A stretch of 64,000 bases of DNA from Cyathus striatus (taxonomy: Eukaryota > Basidiomycota > Agaricomycetes > Agaricales > Nidulariaceae). The position numbers and the translations under genes are program-made. The stretch spans positions 2,666,001 to 2,730,000 of the forward strand of contig JAOVFP010000003.1 in assembly GCA_025738555.1 (NCBI GenBank), in the 5' to 3' direction. The notes under the pieces were generated by a model. That model was not told where the DNA came from, did not search any database, and saw only the letters and a program-made list of their open reading frames with translations. Of the stretch, positions 33,731 through 48,195 are shown in pieces. Numbering within the stretch: the stretch's first letter is position 1; each line of letters begins with the position of its first letter.

Positions 33731-35069
33731 TTTTAATTTTGGAATATTACATTTAATACATATATCTTTACTCTACATAAAATTTGTAATGTTTGAATTG
33801 AAAATGAATAAGATAGCATTGAAATATTGCAAGGGAGGGGGGGAGATTATGTGTAGGAAAAATGTTGATTGCCATCACTTTTGGCAACCACATGTAGATG
33901 ACTGTATTATATATGATAATATACATGATATTTGTACAGCTAAAATAAGTGTATAAATAATAACTGAACAGTACTGTGAGCAGCAGTAATGGAGTGTGCA
34001 CAGAATGTGAAACATGAGTGTGCAACACCTCAGAACATCATGTGACTTAGTATATTCCCAAGTAGCACCACAGCCACTTCCCATGGCAACCCAGGAAAGG
34101 CCACATTTGGTATTTGTACAAGCCACCAGGTCCTTAGTGAGGCAATCAATGCAATACTCAACTTCAATCTTCAGAGTGTCATACAGTCCTTCCCTGCTGC
34201 CCACTTCAGTTATAATTGTGTAGCATGCTTATTAAAGAGGTGGTAGTCAGGGCAGGAAAGGTCTGCAAAGTAGTTTGAGTCATCTCTGTGTCTGAAAACA
34301 CTACACAGTGTACAGTGATGCTAATACTAGTGATCACTCATCCATTTGACTGCTGAGAAAGTTTGATAATGCAATATTAATGCACAGAGACAATGTAGAA
34401 CCTCTTGCCAAGGATGATCAACTTGACCAACTTGCCTTGCAAACAAGGGCATGGTGGAAATACATTACAAACTTACTATTGAACAATAGTAGTCAGAACA
34501 AGGCTGTACATTGCTAGTAAACTCCTAGGCAACATAAACATAGTGGTGAAAAACAAAAGTTTGAGAGAGAGGCCAATCTAGTACCTGAGGGCAGGTAGAG
34601 GAAACAAATCAAAACAAATTCAAAAGAGAAAAACAGTTGAAAGAAAATGGTAAACACATCAATCAGTGCATGTGCAGTTCAAAAAGTGAAGTAATTTTGA
34701 CCCTGGAGAGATACCTTGTCAAACAAGGTGATCAATTGTCAATCTTATTCAGGTGACTAGTGACCATGAGCATGCTTTATTATTAGGTTGAGTGCCACTT
34801 TCCAATGTAGTGCATCTCCAAAGCTCTGTCAATCTGAGTACTCACTTTGAGGCTGTTCCTAATACCAGCTGGATCTGAAAGGGGTGATGTGGTTATGACT
34901 CTAGAATAGCCTTCATTCATTCTGCATTTCAGTTTGCATATGTAGCTTCCATTGGATGTGCTTGTTCTTATGAATGTGCTCTAATACAACTGTTCATTCA
35001 AAGCTACCAAATTCACAACTTCATTAGAACTTATCAAACACAGATACCCCATGCAATAATCTACATTGA
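33731..35069. other. AT-rich sequence, nothing recognised
   Basis: No convincing gene or element ends were seen between the Tc1 fragment and the start of NLR unit 2. Confidence 0.4.
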
Positions 35070-35163
35070 TATATTTGTGGCACATCACTAATGGTTCTGA
35101 CAAGCCTCCTATTCCCTTAATCATGATTCCCTTCTGCATATTCTATGAGTGCCACATTGTTTA

Positions 35164-35654
35164 CTGTTATTTACTGGCCGGTTGTACGCCATTAGCCACT
35201 TGTACAGTAACACATTTCTCCACTAAACTTGTAATAACATTTATTGAAATTGGATACATATGTCGCTGTAAGTGTATTCTATCACTTTATGCATTTATGT
35301 CGGCATCAAGATATGTGGTTCTGTTGCAATATTAGATTTTGTGTGTTTTATCGAATTTTGATGGTCCCGAACAATGCTAATCGGCATTATGTATATAGCT
35401 CTGTCACGCGACATCGCTTAGATATGTCACAAAATTGTAATGCTGTGCAACCGGGTGGTGATGCTGGATTGCACATCAAAATCAGTAAAACATAAACCAC
35501 TTCTTCAAAATATGTTCTACTGCCATGAAACTTGAGGAATAAATAGTATAAACATCACACCTTATGTCTGTCAATTTGTTTAGGTTCATAGTGTAATGTC
35601 AGTACTTTTATAATAAATTTAAGATTCGGTGTACAACCGGCCGGTAAATAACAG
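35164..35654. mobile_element. 491-bp MITE with TA target (Tc1/mariner-like)
   Basis: The ends are CTGTTATTTACTGGCCGG and, reading inward from the right, CTGTTATTTACCGGCCGG; both continue TTGTAC, so 23 of 24 bases match. TA lies on both sides (35162-35163 and 35655-35656). There is no coding capacity. It interrupts 3' flank sequence of NLR unit 2 that is continuous in unit 1 (around 18100), so it arrived after or independently of the duplication. Confidence 0.85.
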
Positions 35655-36029
35655 TAACTAACTCTAACATGTTTTGTTCAAAACCTGGGGTAACAGTTGC
35701 TTGTACCTATGTGTTTGCAATGAATCACTAACCATTGTAATCAGCCACTTACTTCCAATATTATTCCTTATTTGTTACATACTATATATGGTTTGCTGGA
35801 TTTTGGTGAGCAGTATCTTAGAAGTAGTATTTAATTGGTTGAGCTGTGTGTAAAATACTACCATACTGAAATCAAGACTATCTAAGTTCTTTCATCACCA
35901 TTCACTGACTTTATTGTTCATGAACTTTGGTGTTCCCACAATTGCATAGTGTTGCCTAAGTACTAGAGTCAGCTGATACAATTACCAGATTTTATATTGG
36001 AGACTCACAACACATAATTAAACAAAAAA

Positions 36030-39000
36030 TCAGAAATTTTCAAAAGACACCCATGAAATAACTATGTCTCTCATTATCCGAACTGCAGTTTTTATCATCT
36101 TTGCTATCTTCTTTAATTTTCCAAGTTCATGGTATCTGGCTTTAAGATTGGCCATACTCACAAGGGTATCAGGATGTTCTTCACCAAGAATCCTGATTCT
36201 CATTTCCAGCACTTGCAGCTCTAGCTTCTCTGCCTCCATGTGTTTACCAAGATTTTGGTAAGTGCTTGCAAGATTGGCCATACTCACAAGAGTATAAGGA
36301 TGCTCTTCACCAAGAATTCTGGTTCTCATTTCCAACACTTGCTTATGTAGCTTCTCTGCCTCTATGTATTTACCAAGATTTTGGAAAGTGCATGCAAGAT
36401 TGCCCATACTCAAAAGAGTATGAGGATGCTCTTCACCAAGAATTTTCATTCTCAGTTCCAGCACCTGCTCCTCTAGCTTCCCTGCCTCCATGTATTTACC
36501 AAGATTTCTGTAAGTGATTGCAAGATTGCCCATACTCACAAGAGTATCAGGATGCTCATCACCAAGAATGCTCATTCTCATTTCCAGTACCTGCTCCTCT
36601 AGCTTCCCTGCCTCCATGTATTTACCAAGATTTCTATAAGTGATTGCAAGATTGGCCATACACACAAGAGTATCAGGGTGTTCTTCACCAAGAATTCTAG
36701 TTCTCATGTCTAGTACCTGCTCCTGTAGCTTCCCTGCCTTGATGTATTTACCAAGATTTCTGTAAGTGATTGCAAGATTGGCCATACTCACAAGAGTATA
36801 AGGATGCTCTTCACCAAGAATTCTTGTTCTGATATCCAGCACTTGCATCTCTAGCTTCTCTGCCTCTATATATTTACCAAGATCTTGGTAAGTGCTTGCA
36901 AGATTGCCCATACTCAAAAGAGTATGAGGATGCTCTTCACCAAGAATTCTGGTTCTCATTTCCAGCACTTGCTTCTCTAGCTTCTCTGCCTCTATATATT
37001 TACCAAGATTTTGATAAGTACTTGCAAGATTTCCCATACTATCAAGAGTATGAGGATGCTCTTCACCAAGAATTCTGATTTTCACTTCCAGCACCCACTC
37101 CTCTAGCTTCTCTGCCTCTATGTATTTACCAAGATTTCTGTAAGTGTTTGCAAGATTGGCCATACTCTCAAGAGTATCAGGATGCTCTTTACCATGAATT
37201 CTAGTTCTCATTTCCAGCACCTGCTCCTCTAGCTTCCCTGCCTCCATGTATTTACCAAGATTTCTGTAAATTATTGCAAGATTGGCTATACCCACAAGAG
37301 TATGAAAATGGTCTTCACCAAGAATTCTGGTTGTCATTTCCAGCACCTGCTTCTGTAACTTCTCTGCCTCCATATTTTTACCAAGATTTTGGAAAGCATT
37401 TGCAAGATTGCCCATACTCCCAAGAGTAACAGGATGCTCCTCACCAAGAATTTGCTTTGTTACTTCTACCACATCTTTAAGTATAGTCACTTCAGCTTCA
37501 TATTTTCCTGTTTTGCTTAACACTGTTGCAAATTTCCATAGTATAATGTAGTTGTAATATTCATAATGATTTGGTAGAACTTTTAGTACATGAATTATAA
37601 TTTCTTGGTAATATATATGTTCTTCTGTGGTATCTGCATATGTTATTGAAGCTCCCAGTATACTCCTGGTGTTTTCAACCCACTTTTGTCTATCTGACAT
37701 TGATAATCTAAATTGGCACCAATCTTGTACTAATGGATGAAGACTATGAGATCTCATATTCATATGTTTCTTTAGTAATGAAAAAGATATAAGCATAGAT
37801 ATTGCATCATTAAACACTATCTCATTCCAATCTTCATGTTCATCAATGTTGAACAATGCTTTATTCAGGTTCTGGGGATGATAAGTCATATTTTCATTTG
37901 AGTATTCCTCAACTGTTGAATGGTAGTTCTGTGCTGCCCTCTGAAAGATGCTATGAGGAATTCTTTGATGGTGTAAGAAGGCACAAATATTTATTATTAT
38001 AACCGCATATTTAGCTGCACTTTCTCTTTCACTGTTTCTTACATCTTCTGACATTTCAATTATCTTCTGATAAGAGATTTCCCAGGTTCCATAAACTGTT
38101 TTATTATACTTTGATGCACCTTTAAACTTTTCATTATTCATTAATTTCTCTTTGTGATTCTTGTATATATACAAGAATTCATGCATATTACAGCTTCCAG
38201 ATAGTATGTATGCTCCTGCATGATCAATGGCTAATGGAAGGCCACAGAGCTCTAAAACAATCTCCTTTACTACATCCTGATGTACATGTAATTGCTTATG
38301 AAGTCCACTAGCTTTTAGAAGTAGTTGTGCTGCAGTGTCTTCACTCATCTCAGTCACTTCCATGGAGTGTTCATCTGTAGTAAGCCTTCTCAGTGTTGGA
38401 TTTCTGCTTGTAATCAAAATATTTCCTTTATTCTTTGGTGGTAAATATTTCTCAACATCTTCTGGAGCTCCATCAGCATTGTCAAAAACCAACAACCATT
38501 TGCACTTCTGAGCAGATATCCAATTGAGAACCACAGCAGGAGAAAATTCCATGGAATGAGGAACCAAAGACATCTTATAGATATCTCTGAGGCTTTGCAT
38601 AACACTTTCTTCTGAAGTGCTATCAATCCAAAATGTATGTTCAAAACTGGCCTGAAATTAATGTCAAATTTGTAATAAAGTGCACTGCACATACTAATCA
38701 TCCATTTCATCCATGAATTTGAGACAGATTTGAGTTTTACCAATTCCACCCATTCCATAGAGAAGAAAGTACTTTCTTTTCAAGTCATTTCGACTCTCAG
38801 ACTTAAAATGCCTCATTAAAGCATCAAGATATTTTTCTTGTCCAGTAAACATTACACTTGTGCTTGGAGTTGTCTGAGTAATTGGGGATATTTGCCCGTC
38901 TTTCATATTATTGACCTGGAATTGAATGTTTTGTTATACTAGAACCTATAGCTTTATTGAGACAAGTTACCTGTGTATTGATATACTTCTCAATCATGAC

Positions 39001-39093
39001 AGGACAATTGATGACAAAATTGCTTGCATTTGAAAAGGCCATGTTGTCGATGTTCAGTACAGAGTAATGATTGATTCCGTCAATTATCATCAT
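36030..39093 (-). CDS. NLR gene 2: NB-ARC and TPR receptor (about 986 aa)
   Basis: This is a paralogue of gene 1 with the same structure: exons 38971-39093 (41 aa, begins MMIIDGINHYSVL), 38695-38915 and 36030-38646, with introns of 55 and 48 bp in the same phases. Exon 2 carries the P-loop GMGGIGKTQ, and exon 3 carries CKWLLVFDNADG, CGLPLAIDHAGAYI and SLHPLVQDW. There are eleven 42-residue TPRs, the last partial, and then a C-terminal tail of about 30 residues that genes 1 and 3 lack in intact form. No stop or frameshift was seen. Several repeats read TYRNLGKYMEAGKLEEQVLE, a variant not used in gene 1. It is the best candidate for a functional, full-length copy. The role as an intracellular immune or self/non-self receptor is inferred from family knowledge. 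Confidence 0.9.
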
Positions 39094-42000
39094 GTATTAA
39101 TGCAATCTGAGGGCGTGCTGCAACGTCACGTAAATTAAACTCTAACTGTCCGTTTGGTCACGAGTGTTATAGATCTGTATTGCTATTAGTACGTTGAACT
39201 CTCCCACTGAGCGTCTTCTATACTATTAGTATTACCTTAAACCAGAACGATCATTCACAGCCATGCGGATATTTTATCCATTCATCCCCGTCTTCATGCA
39301 CTATAACGTTTCCCGAGGGGGAGTTGTGGCATGCATGTTGTCTCACATTCAAATTTTAGGGGTGATACGGGGAAAACATGTTGTGCACGACCACCGGAGA
39401 TCTGATAATTGGAGATAGCAGCGGACGTTGATACAGTGGTTAGTGACAAAGTAAACGACAGATAGTGTATAGCGAGCCGTGTCATTCAATCATAAATCAG
39501 GTCGTCGTTGTCTCCCAATAGGTCTTATTGTCTCATGACACGTTTAGAAAACGTTGTGCACACGGACTACAACCAGCTACCAATTTTAAATGCGAACACG
39601 GTGCACGGATTGGATCACCACCAAATTAAACAGCAGATAAATGAAGGATTCAGGCGATCACAGCGCTATTCATGACAGCGTGTACGACGGCTAGATTGAT
39701 ATCACCCAAATATCATTGTCTTCGAACTATCTTCGATCGAGAAGCTAAACGGTGTAGTGCTCAGGCGACACGATGCGAACACAGTGAACTACAATTGTTA
39801 GATGATCGGTAGTAGTAGGTTATAATGCTAATGGGAGGGTGTAAGGTGATAGTGCAATGACGGAACGGCAGGAAAGCCTCTAGGACATTGGATGGCGGCG
39901 ATGGTAACACGATATATACGTGACATATCCACGCCAAGTGAGGACCATAATTATGATGAATACCAACACCATAGCTTCCCATGGCATGAGGGGTAACTGC
40001 GAGAACAGTGGATAGATATGAGTACGACTTCTTGGTTTTCGCCTCTTCTAATCAAAGTAATTGCTGAGTCCAGAAGTATATTTCTGAGTTCTTAGTAATA
40101 ACGAACGTCGACAAATGTAAATATGTAAGTTTCTGGTTTATTGTCGGTGAGCAGTTTGGTTAAAGAGCTTGGCAGAGCGAACCTATTTATATTTAATGGC
40201 ACCAGTCGAACATGTAGTCTCACATCGAATTCAAATTCCCATGCTGCAGCGACCACCGGTAGATCTGAGATTCGACGATAGATAAGTATCTGCACCAGGC
40301 GATGATAAAGGGCTGATATCACCTGTACTTATTCTGGCCCCACCTTGAAATGAGCGAGCAATCAAGTAATCGATGCGAGCGTCAAGTAAATCAGAAGTTC
40401 CTGCTGTTTGCCTCCCGTGGCTGAACGATAAATGTCCGAGCCTGATATTTAAATGGCATGATCCCAGTGCAGTGTGATACTGTTGCGAGATATGCGGCTG
40501 TAGGTTATCGGGCTAGTAGGATCACGAGCATGCTTCTGGGATAAGTATTGGAAGGCGATGGTGAGAAGTGTTTAATAATAGAGAAAGGGTTGTATACCTC
40601 AGAAACACGCGGTGCGCATTCACAGTTACTCTTTACGACAATCGAGCATCGTAAATCACAACGCAGTGAGGACCGTCACTGTTACGAATACAAACATGGT
40701 GATGGATGACTGTGAGGGTGGCCGGCAGATATAGTATACCAGTATCGACTATTCGATGTTGATACCGTTGATCATCCCCTCAGCGAAACGAACATTGAAA
40801 ACGGTAGCTATTTATTTCTCTATTCTCGGTGAGCCTTGGGTTAAGGAAGGTAGAAGAGGGAACTTGCATACCTGTAATTTTAGTAACTGGACCAACGAAC
40901 ATGAGTCCCGACTCCCAAACCTTTCGAAGCGACGAGCTATCTAATGCCACATTGCCAAGAGTTTGAAGGAGGTATTCTTCTGGCAAGTACTTATACTATA
41001 CCACTATTTAACCGCGATGGTAAGATTTGTGGTACTATAAAGTGCTGCACCGTTCTAGTTGAAGGCAAAATGATTGTGCTATAGGTAGAATTAGCGATAT
41101 GGGAAATCTACGTGTCCAGCCTTAGGGCAGGCTTAACCGCCTGGTGGGAACTTTTCTCATAATCGAAGTTCGAACCACTTGGTTCGGCTTAGTAAGATAT
41201 ACACGTCTTGTCCGTCGTCTGCAGTGCATGCGACATGCATCTCTTCGACTCTCTTCAACAATCCGACTGACTCAGCTACGCATGTAACTACAGAATGGAG
41301 TAGCGCCGTACGCAGGATACACCCCGACTGAGAGCGTGCCCGCCTCGCCCCGTTCAAACTTCCCAGCCGGTGTTTCTTCCGGTTCTGTACCCCGAGTCCT
41401 GCTGCTCTTTCGACTGGAAGCCGTGATACTTACGGGAAGACGCTTCGGCTTCATCAGTGTACGTCCACCGCTCTCTTCAACCAGTGAACTTGAAGTCGTA
41501 CTGATGGTGGCAGGTAGCATGTGCGCAGTGCAATGGCCAACTGAGTCACTAGGGAATTGGAATAGTCTCTATTTCCACTAAGTACGTCCTTTTCTTCGCT
41601 CTCCCTTCCCCTCCCGGTTCGCTCTTCTCTCTCTTTCCTACCCTTCCTCTTCACTCGCTCTGTCCTTATTTCTCGCGCACATCCTCTCCCCATTCTATAG
41701 CTCGCTTTTGTCTACCTCTTCGTACCTCTCGTCCTCCTCTTCTTTCCCTCATCCCCTCCCTCCCCACGTTCCCGCCATCTATTTTCGTTCTCTATACCTT
41801 TATGTCTCCTGTTACACGTATCTTCCCGTCATGCTGACGCCCCCAACAGTGACATCTTCATATCATCGCGCTCGTCGTCCTCCTGGCCGTCGTCTCATCC
41901 CTTATAGATCTCGTTCTTCCCGTTTGTCGTTCAGGAAAGCTGAGCAGAAGCCAACGAATACGCGTGTTGCTTTGCGCTGTGGAAGATGTCAGAGCCGTAG

Positions 42001-42757
42001 AGTTGACGCCTGGGCGTTGGTGGGGAGGAGCTATGTGTGATGAACAAGATACGCTATAGTTGAGTTGGGCACCTCCTTCCCTTTTCAGTGGTGAGTTTCG
42101 TTCTTCCCTTCGCTCTTCATTCCTGTTACACACTCGTTCTCTTTGTTCCATTTGTTCGTGTACTTTGTTCATACTCTACCCCTCCTCATTTCCTTCTCCA
42201 TAGCATTCACTGCACTCTTATCTTCCTCGTTCTCCACCTCTTTCTCGTTCTCGTCCCTCTCCTCGTCCATGTCCTCGCCCTAGTCCCTGTTCCGTCTTCC
42301 CACTTACGTCTTATACGTCCCCTCGAAGACGTTCCCTTCGTCTCCCCGTTCTCTTCTCGTCCACCTTCTTCGTATTCTAGAAACTCAGCTCGGTCCTTTC
42401 TTCAGTACTGTTCACACTTCCTTCCTCCCTCCTCCTTCTCCGCTTTCTATCTTCTATGGTGCTTTTTTTCAAAAGATTGACTTACCTGTCCCACAGACAC
42501 CGTCCAAAGTCAGCTTTACACGTCCTCTTCGCATCTCAATACTGTATGCACACCAAGCTCCTTTCGGAAAGGGAGCCTGTGCGCGGCAGGGGAAGAGAGA
42601 AAGCACCCGACGGCGCATCACAATATCAAATACCCAGTTCGTTCTTGTCCTACTGGCGTACAACACGTCGAAATGAAGCTGCGCCTCATTGCCCTCCCGC
42701 CAGTGTATGGTAGAGTGGTGGTCGACAGCGGGGATATCAGGGCTCCATTGTTCACGT
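39094..42757. other. Duplicated 5' flank of NLR gene 2
   Basis: Homologous to 21927-25616 and partly to 60000-61893. It contains the same CpG-rich segment and the same pyrimidine-rich tracts (41590-41780 and 42090-42450). Frames differ by indels from unit 1, so it is not annotated as coding. Conservation of this segment with each NLR gene suggests that the duplicated block contains the NLR promoter. Confidence 0.6.
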
Positions 42758-44272
42758 GTACTCTGCGTCTACTAGTCTATTAATATTGCGAGCGAGGAGG
42801 AGCCGATCCGCTCCCGCTCTTATCTCATTTTGCTCTTCAGATCCCATAGCTAATAGGATTAGGAGTCTGGCGTGGTAGATGGCGGCACTTTGGGACAATG
42901 TCGAGATTTATAACATCGTCTGCTGACCAATCGGCGGGCGTACTTACTAGATTGTTAAGTGCGCCTAGCTTCATGCTATAGCTAGCTGCTGAGAGCCTCT
43001 TCCGCTCACGGCATTGCTATCTCTTTAACTTCTTCCGTCGGCTCTGGATCTCCAACGTCACCGGCTACTGTTTCCAAATCCTCAGCTTCAACGAACGCTG
43101 TCATATCTTCTTCAACTTGTGTTTGCACCGCTGCTCTTACATCTGCTCTCTACTCTGCTATCGTCTCGAGAACCGGTCGCCCACTGGCAATCTATGTTAG
43201 GTGGAAACTTCAAGCTTTCCATTTTCCAGTTATCGTCGTGAAAGTTCGGGGGGGGTGGTATGCCAAGGTCTGTTTCTTCCCTTTGCGATGTTTTCTTATC
43301 TTCTTTTCGATATACATCTCTCTTATTCCCTTTCTCGCTACCTTCCTCTCCCGTGCGTTGCTCGCATCCCCTACCTCCCTTCCCCTCGTTCTCATCTTTC
43401 TCTTCCTCGTCATCCTCGCTTTTCTTCCCTCCCTTTCCTTCTTCCTTCGTCCCATCTCTCCGCTTACGACGAGCTCTAACGCACCTATATAGGCCTACGC
43501 TCTTAAGACAATGCCTGCGCAGTATCTGCTGTTCACAGCTCTCGTAACGACTACAACTGACATCGATGCGAATGAGGCTGACTGAACATGTCTTTTACAC
43601 AGACGTATCGTTTCTTGTCATCTTTCCACCTTGCTTATGGCTGTTATAACCTGTACGGTGTCGTTGCTTAGTTTTGTCTCACTTCGCTGGTGACTTACCA
43701 GAGTTAGGACCAGCACGAGCGCAAGTTTTACTGCTGGGGTCTTAGGTTGACTATCCATGTCGCGCAGGTTCTGGAGCTGTTGTTGTCAAGTTGTTGCTAT
43801 CACAGGATCTGAGGAGGCAGGGCGGGGGTTATGACCAGAGACTAGTTCTTGCCCTGTAGCCAACAATTTTCTTAAAATTGTCTACGTATTGACAGGTGCT
43901 GAAAGAGCTTTGACTCAGAAGAAGTGGGAGCGTTCTGAATGAGCTATGTACCAGCCGATCGTTATTTACGCCGTTTTCATCGTGCAGCTGTGTCATAGTA
44001 ACCCTCTCTGTATATAATACTCGTTAAATTCGATACTACCCCAGAAATAGAATGAACAACTTATGCAACCAGTACAGTCTTAAACACCATCCGGTATCTC
44101 GCCACTTTACCTAGGAAGGCATAGTCAGAATCCCTAGGCAACATAATAGTAATAAGTCAGTCCAACCTGAAATCTAATTAATAAAGCTACAAGACAATCC
44201 GAAAGAAATCCGAAATACAAATGCAAAGCACTTCTTAATTCCATCTTAAATTAACTCCTCGCAAACGCTCGC
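42758..44272. other. Unassigned sequence
   Basis: No gene was recognised. There is another pyrimidine-rich tract at about 43290-43490. A small perfect hairpin ACAATTTTCTTAAAATTGT lies near 43868. The rest may be 3' flank of the transporter gene. Confidence 0.35.
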
Positions 44273-47200
44273 CTATACATCCCTAGGAGGCCTAAACTGA
44301 CCCATAGTAGCACTTGCACTCGCCCTCGAACCAAGATCAATCCCAGCCCTTACACCCAACCCATGGATATGATACTGCTCCCCTACAATCTCCTTCGTAG
44401 CGACCATAAGCTTATCCAAGCGGTTCACAATTCCAAAAGCCACCGATACACCCACGCAGAACATCCTACGTGACTATCAGCATCGCACTACAAAGAAGGG
44501 AAAAGAAGGAAAGACGCACATATACTGCTCATTCCTCAACGTCTCAAGCGTCCTAGGCATAATCCTCCTCGGACTCTCTATGAATAACCTCCAGCCCATG
44601 CATCCTAGCAAGGAACCGATGCACAAGCGGCGAAGGTGTAACCTGCGGCAATGGTTCACCCGTCCTCAGAGAAGACGAAACCATCGCTACACCATCTCTC
44701 TTTAGCCCAGCACACGTCATAGTAAGAAAAAAGGACACACTATAAACAGCCAACACATCCCCCTGAAAATCCGAATCCATAACTTCGTCCGGCGCAAAAA
44801 CGCCCGTGTCCACGTTGGCTCGAGATGCTCCATAATCGACATAAGATTCGACAACGAGTATGCCAATTGCCTATAACAACCAAACCTATAAGTCATATCC
44901 ACACCTCCAAAGGACAACACAAACTCACAGCTGCAAATCTAAAACCTGCTGATACCGCTGCGCAGGCCACCTTCCTCTCAACGAAAACTATCCGCACAAT
45001 CAGCCTCACGCCCAACACGAAAACAGAAAAAACTCACCTCATAGACAACATTGGCTTTCATAAATATCGACCTGTTGAGCTTACTCCGAACAGCAATTAA
45101 ACTAGTCACAATATACTGAATCTCATGCTCTTCATGTGCATTAGCAAACGAGATAATCGAGCAATAGATGGCGCCGAGCTCCTGTGAGCTCGTTGCGAGC
45201 AGATTGCGCTGGTACTTCCGCAGGGTCGTGAATGGCGGTAGGAATGATATGATACTAGAGCACGATAAGCGTAGTTGGTGGAAGAGAAGAAGGAACTTAC
45301 AATGCACAGAAAACACCAACAGTCACAAGCGTAAATCGTTTCTACACCCCAATCAGCACCTCCTACCAAGAAACAACGAGGAAAATGCACCCAAGCAACC
45401 GTAAACCCAACATCCGGACTCCCAGGCGTAATAACATGCTCGTCCTGATACGAGTATCCCACCACCTACGTACCCCCATCAGCCCTTTCCCAAAAAACAA
45501 CAAAAGGAAACGCACCAAAGAAACAGTAACGAAAAAGATAATATTGATCATGGGATGCACGGCCCAATACAATCGCGCATAGAAGAACGGGAAGATAGAT
45601 ACCACATAACCATCCCAACAACCCCACCCATGAACGTACTAACAATCCTAACAGTAAGTCCAAATGCCGTATCACCTCTAAACCTCGCAATCGTCAGCTG
45701 TCCCATAATACTATCCCCAACCACATCAGCCTTCTCCCTCTGCTCGGTTAAAAAACGACACACATAGCCCAAACAACCCTATTCTCTACACACACCCATC
45801 AGCCCCTTCCCAACAACCAAAACAAAGATAAAAACTCACTATAAGCAAACTCAGCAGAATGCCTAATCAAGAACGGCAGAGCCAGCAACACAGTAAACAC
45901 CCCGCCTTAACCGCAAACAACGTATTGCCATGTGTAAAGCTCGACGCGGCATGGTAAAAGAGCGTCATGACCCATTCGAAGGCGTTCCGGGGTGGGAGGG
46001 CGTCTGGGTCTCGTTGTGTTGGCATGCCTAGGTTCATGGATTCGATTGGGTGCAGGCCTTGGATTACGTCTATGGTAGGGGGGTGGTTAGATAAGAGGAT
46101 AGGAAGAGGGTGGGGGAATGACGAACCAGGATCTTCCTCATCGTCGTTCTCAATATTCTCTGGCACACCGTACTTGTTCCACTTGAACAACCGGCGTATA
46201 GGTGTCTACAGGCGCGGTTTATCCCTCGTTTCTTCAAGGTGCAGAACTGCGTCCAGCTGTAGTACTTGTTGTCAGTTCCAGTTCACAGACCAAAATGACA
46301 AAATAAAACGAAGGATGGGACGAAGGGGTAGAAAAAGAGAAAACGCACTATCTCAAGCATAACCCCCGCAAACTGCATCAAATGGTACTGATACACATAA
46401 CAGTGAAACAAATAACGATGCGGAGGAACATCCACACCCTCCGGTCTCTCCTCATCACTAAACAGCGGTAGATACGGTCCCAATACTTCATGTCTACCCA
46501 TCCCATCAGCCTCCCATATTACAAAAAAAGAAGACAGAAGACAAACCTAACATCCCTCCTAAACTCATCCAACACCCTCCCAAGCTCCTCCCTCACCTTC
46601 CTAACACTCTCAACACCTCCCTCCCCACTCCCCGTCCCCCGCTTGCAATCCCACCACCAACACCCTCTAGACCCACCCACATCCCCGAACCACGCTCGCA
46701 CAACCCCCACACCCTCTTCATAACCACCCAAAAGCGGCCCCGCACTAATCCCAAGCAAGACCATACTGCGCTCAGTGTACCAAACAGCACCAGGTTCACC
46801 GAACTTGACATTCTCCAAATCCATATATCGCTGCGATTCAAATGTGCCTACGGCATATTCGGTCCTGCTGTGTCGGGAGAGGGTTAGATGGAGGAGCGAG
46901 TGGTGGAGGGCGTGGTGGTGATGATGGTAATGGTGGTGTTGGTGGTGGCGGGGTGTTATGTGTCTGTTGCTGTTACTCTGCTGGGAATGCGAGCGCGAGG
47001 GCGGGGAGGTGGGTGTAGGGGGGATTGGATGCTACTATCACTTCGGACGTGGTGTAAATCATGCGACCTCCCCCTCTCCCTTTCCCTCTCGAAATCCAAC
47101 GAAGGCCGTCGGGAAACAATAGGCGTCTGAACCCTCGAAACACTAGGCGTCCCAAAAGGCGTTCCAACAGCCAATCGTTCCCTCGACAATTCCACCAAAA

Positions 47201-48195
47201 AGTACCCCCTCATCCCATGCGCCCTCCCCGTCAACCTCCTAACCAATCCATGAAAAACACGAAAATCGTCGGGCGCAAAGCGCCCACATACCAATCATTC
47301 GAGGAGTAGGCTGGCGGCTGCGAGCGGAGCGAGCCCCGCTTCGCTTTTTTTGTTAGGTCTGTGATGCTTTTTGTGACTGTGAGGAAGTCGGGTGCGTGTG
47401 GAGATGGGTTTTGGGAAGATGTGGATGTGAGGAATGATTTGTTTGTTGATAAGACGTTTTGGAGGGGTACTAGGACGCCTTGTAGGCGAGTTGTGTATTT
47501 TGTTGACATTGTGCTTGGGAAGATGAATATGCTCCCTAGGGGGGCGAGGGCGGAGTGGAATGTTAGGGGCAGGATTATGGCGGGGCCGATTAGGTAGAAT
47601 AGGAAGGGGAATAGGGCGGATGTTGTTAGTGATATGTCTTTAAAGGAAGTTAGTGTGGGAGGAGGGTGAGGGGGAGGGAGAGAGGTACCGAGACAGATGC
47701 AGGCAAAGATGGACGCGAAGAGGTATGGGCCTGGTCCCATTCGCGCTTTGATGTATAGGAAGAATGCACTGCCTAAGAGGAAGACTGCTATCACCACCGA
47801 CAACTATTTTCTTATCAGCCTCATGAAAGAAAAGAGGAGGAAGGGAGGGACGTACCCCGCCTTCGACGTATTGTCCTGTTGCGGCTGTACGTATGGTTAC
47901 ATTCGGATCGTGGAAGTTTCTTGCGAGGTCGGCGAGTTTGATTCCAAGGCATGACCAGCTGGTTGGTGTTAGTAGTGACTAATGGGGAGGAGGGGAGGGA
48001 AGACGTACCCCCAACAAGACCAGTGAGAGGACCAATAAAAGACTTACTACTCGACGCGATATTCGTAGATCTCCTTGACGCAGACATTGCCAGTGCACAG
48101 GATTTGTTGGACCTTTCTGGGCATGAGGAATTTCTTAAACTTGAGAGGGAGGTCATGTATCTGTGTAGGTCACCTATGGGGAGAACAAGGACCAT
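44273..48195 (-). CDS. FUSC/ArAE_2-type membrane transporter, 5' end unclear
   Basis: A multi-exon gene of the fungal fusaric-acid-resistance-like / putative ER transporter type (ArAE_2 N-terminal region plus FUSC_2 core), probably an integral membrane exporter. Reading 5' to 3': LADLARNFHDPN and RTAATGQYVEGG (about 47860-47940), then hydrophobic exons LSVVIAVFLLGSAFFLYIKA and SALFPFLFYLIGPAIILPL. A cytosolic part with FAPDDFRVF follows near 47270. The second membrane core has FKWNKYGVPENIE (46190), RDPDALPPRNAFEW, GQLTIARFRGDTAFGLTVRI (about 45690) and GYSYQDEHV (about 45455). The C-terminus ends RPPRDV at 44273. At least eight introns of about 50 bp are needed. The usual N-terminal four helices were not found upstream of 48195, so the gene may be 5'-truncated. 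It is more GC-rich than its surroundings and is probably an old host gene. Confidence 0.75.
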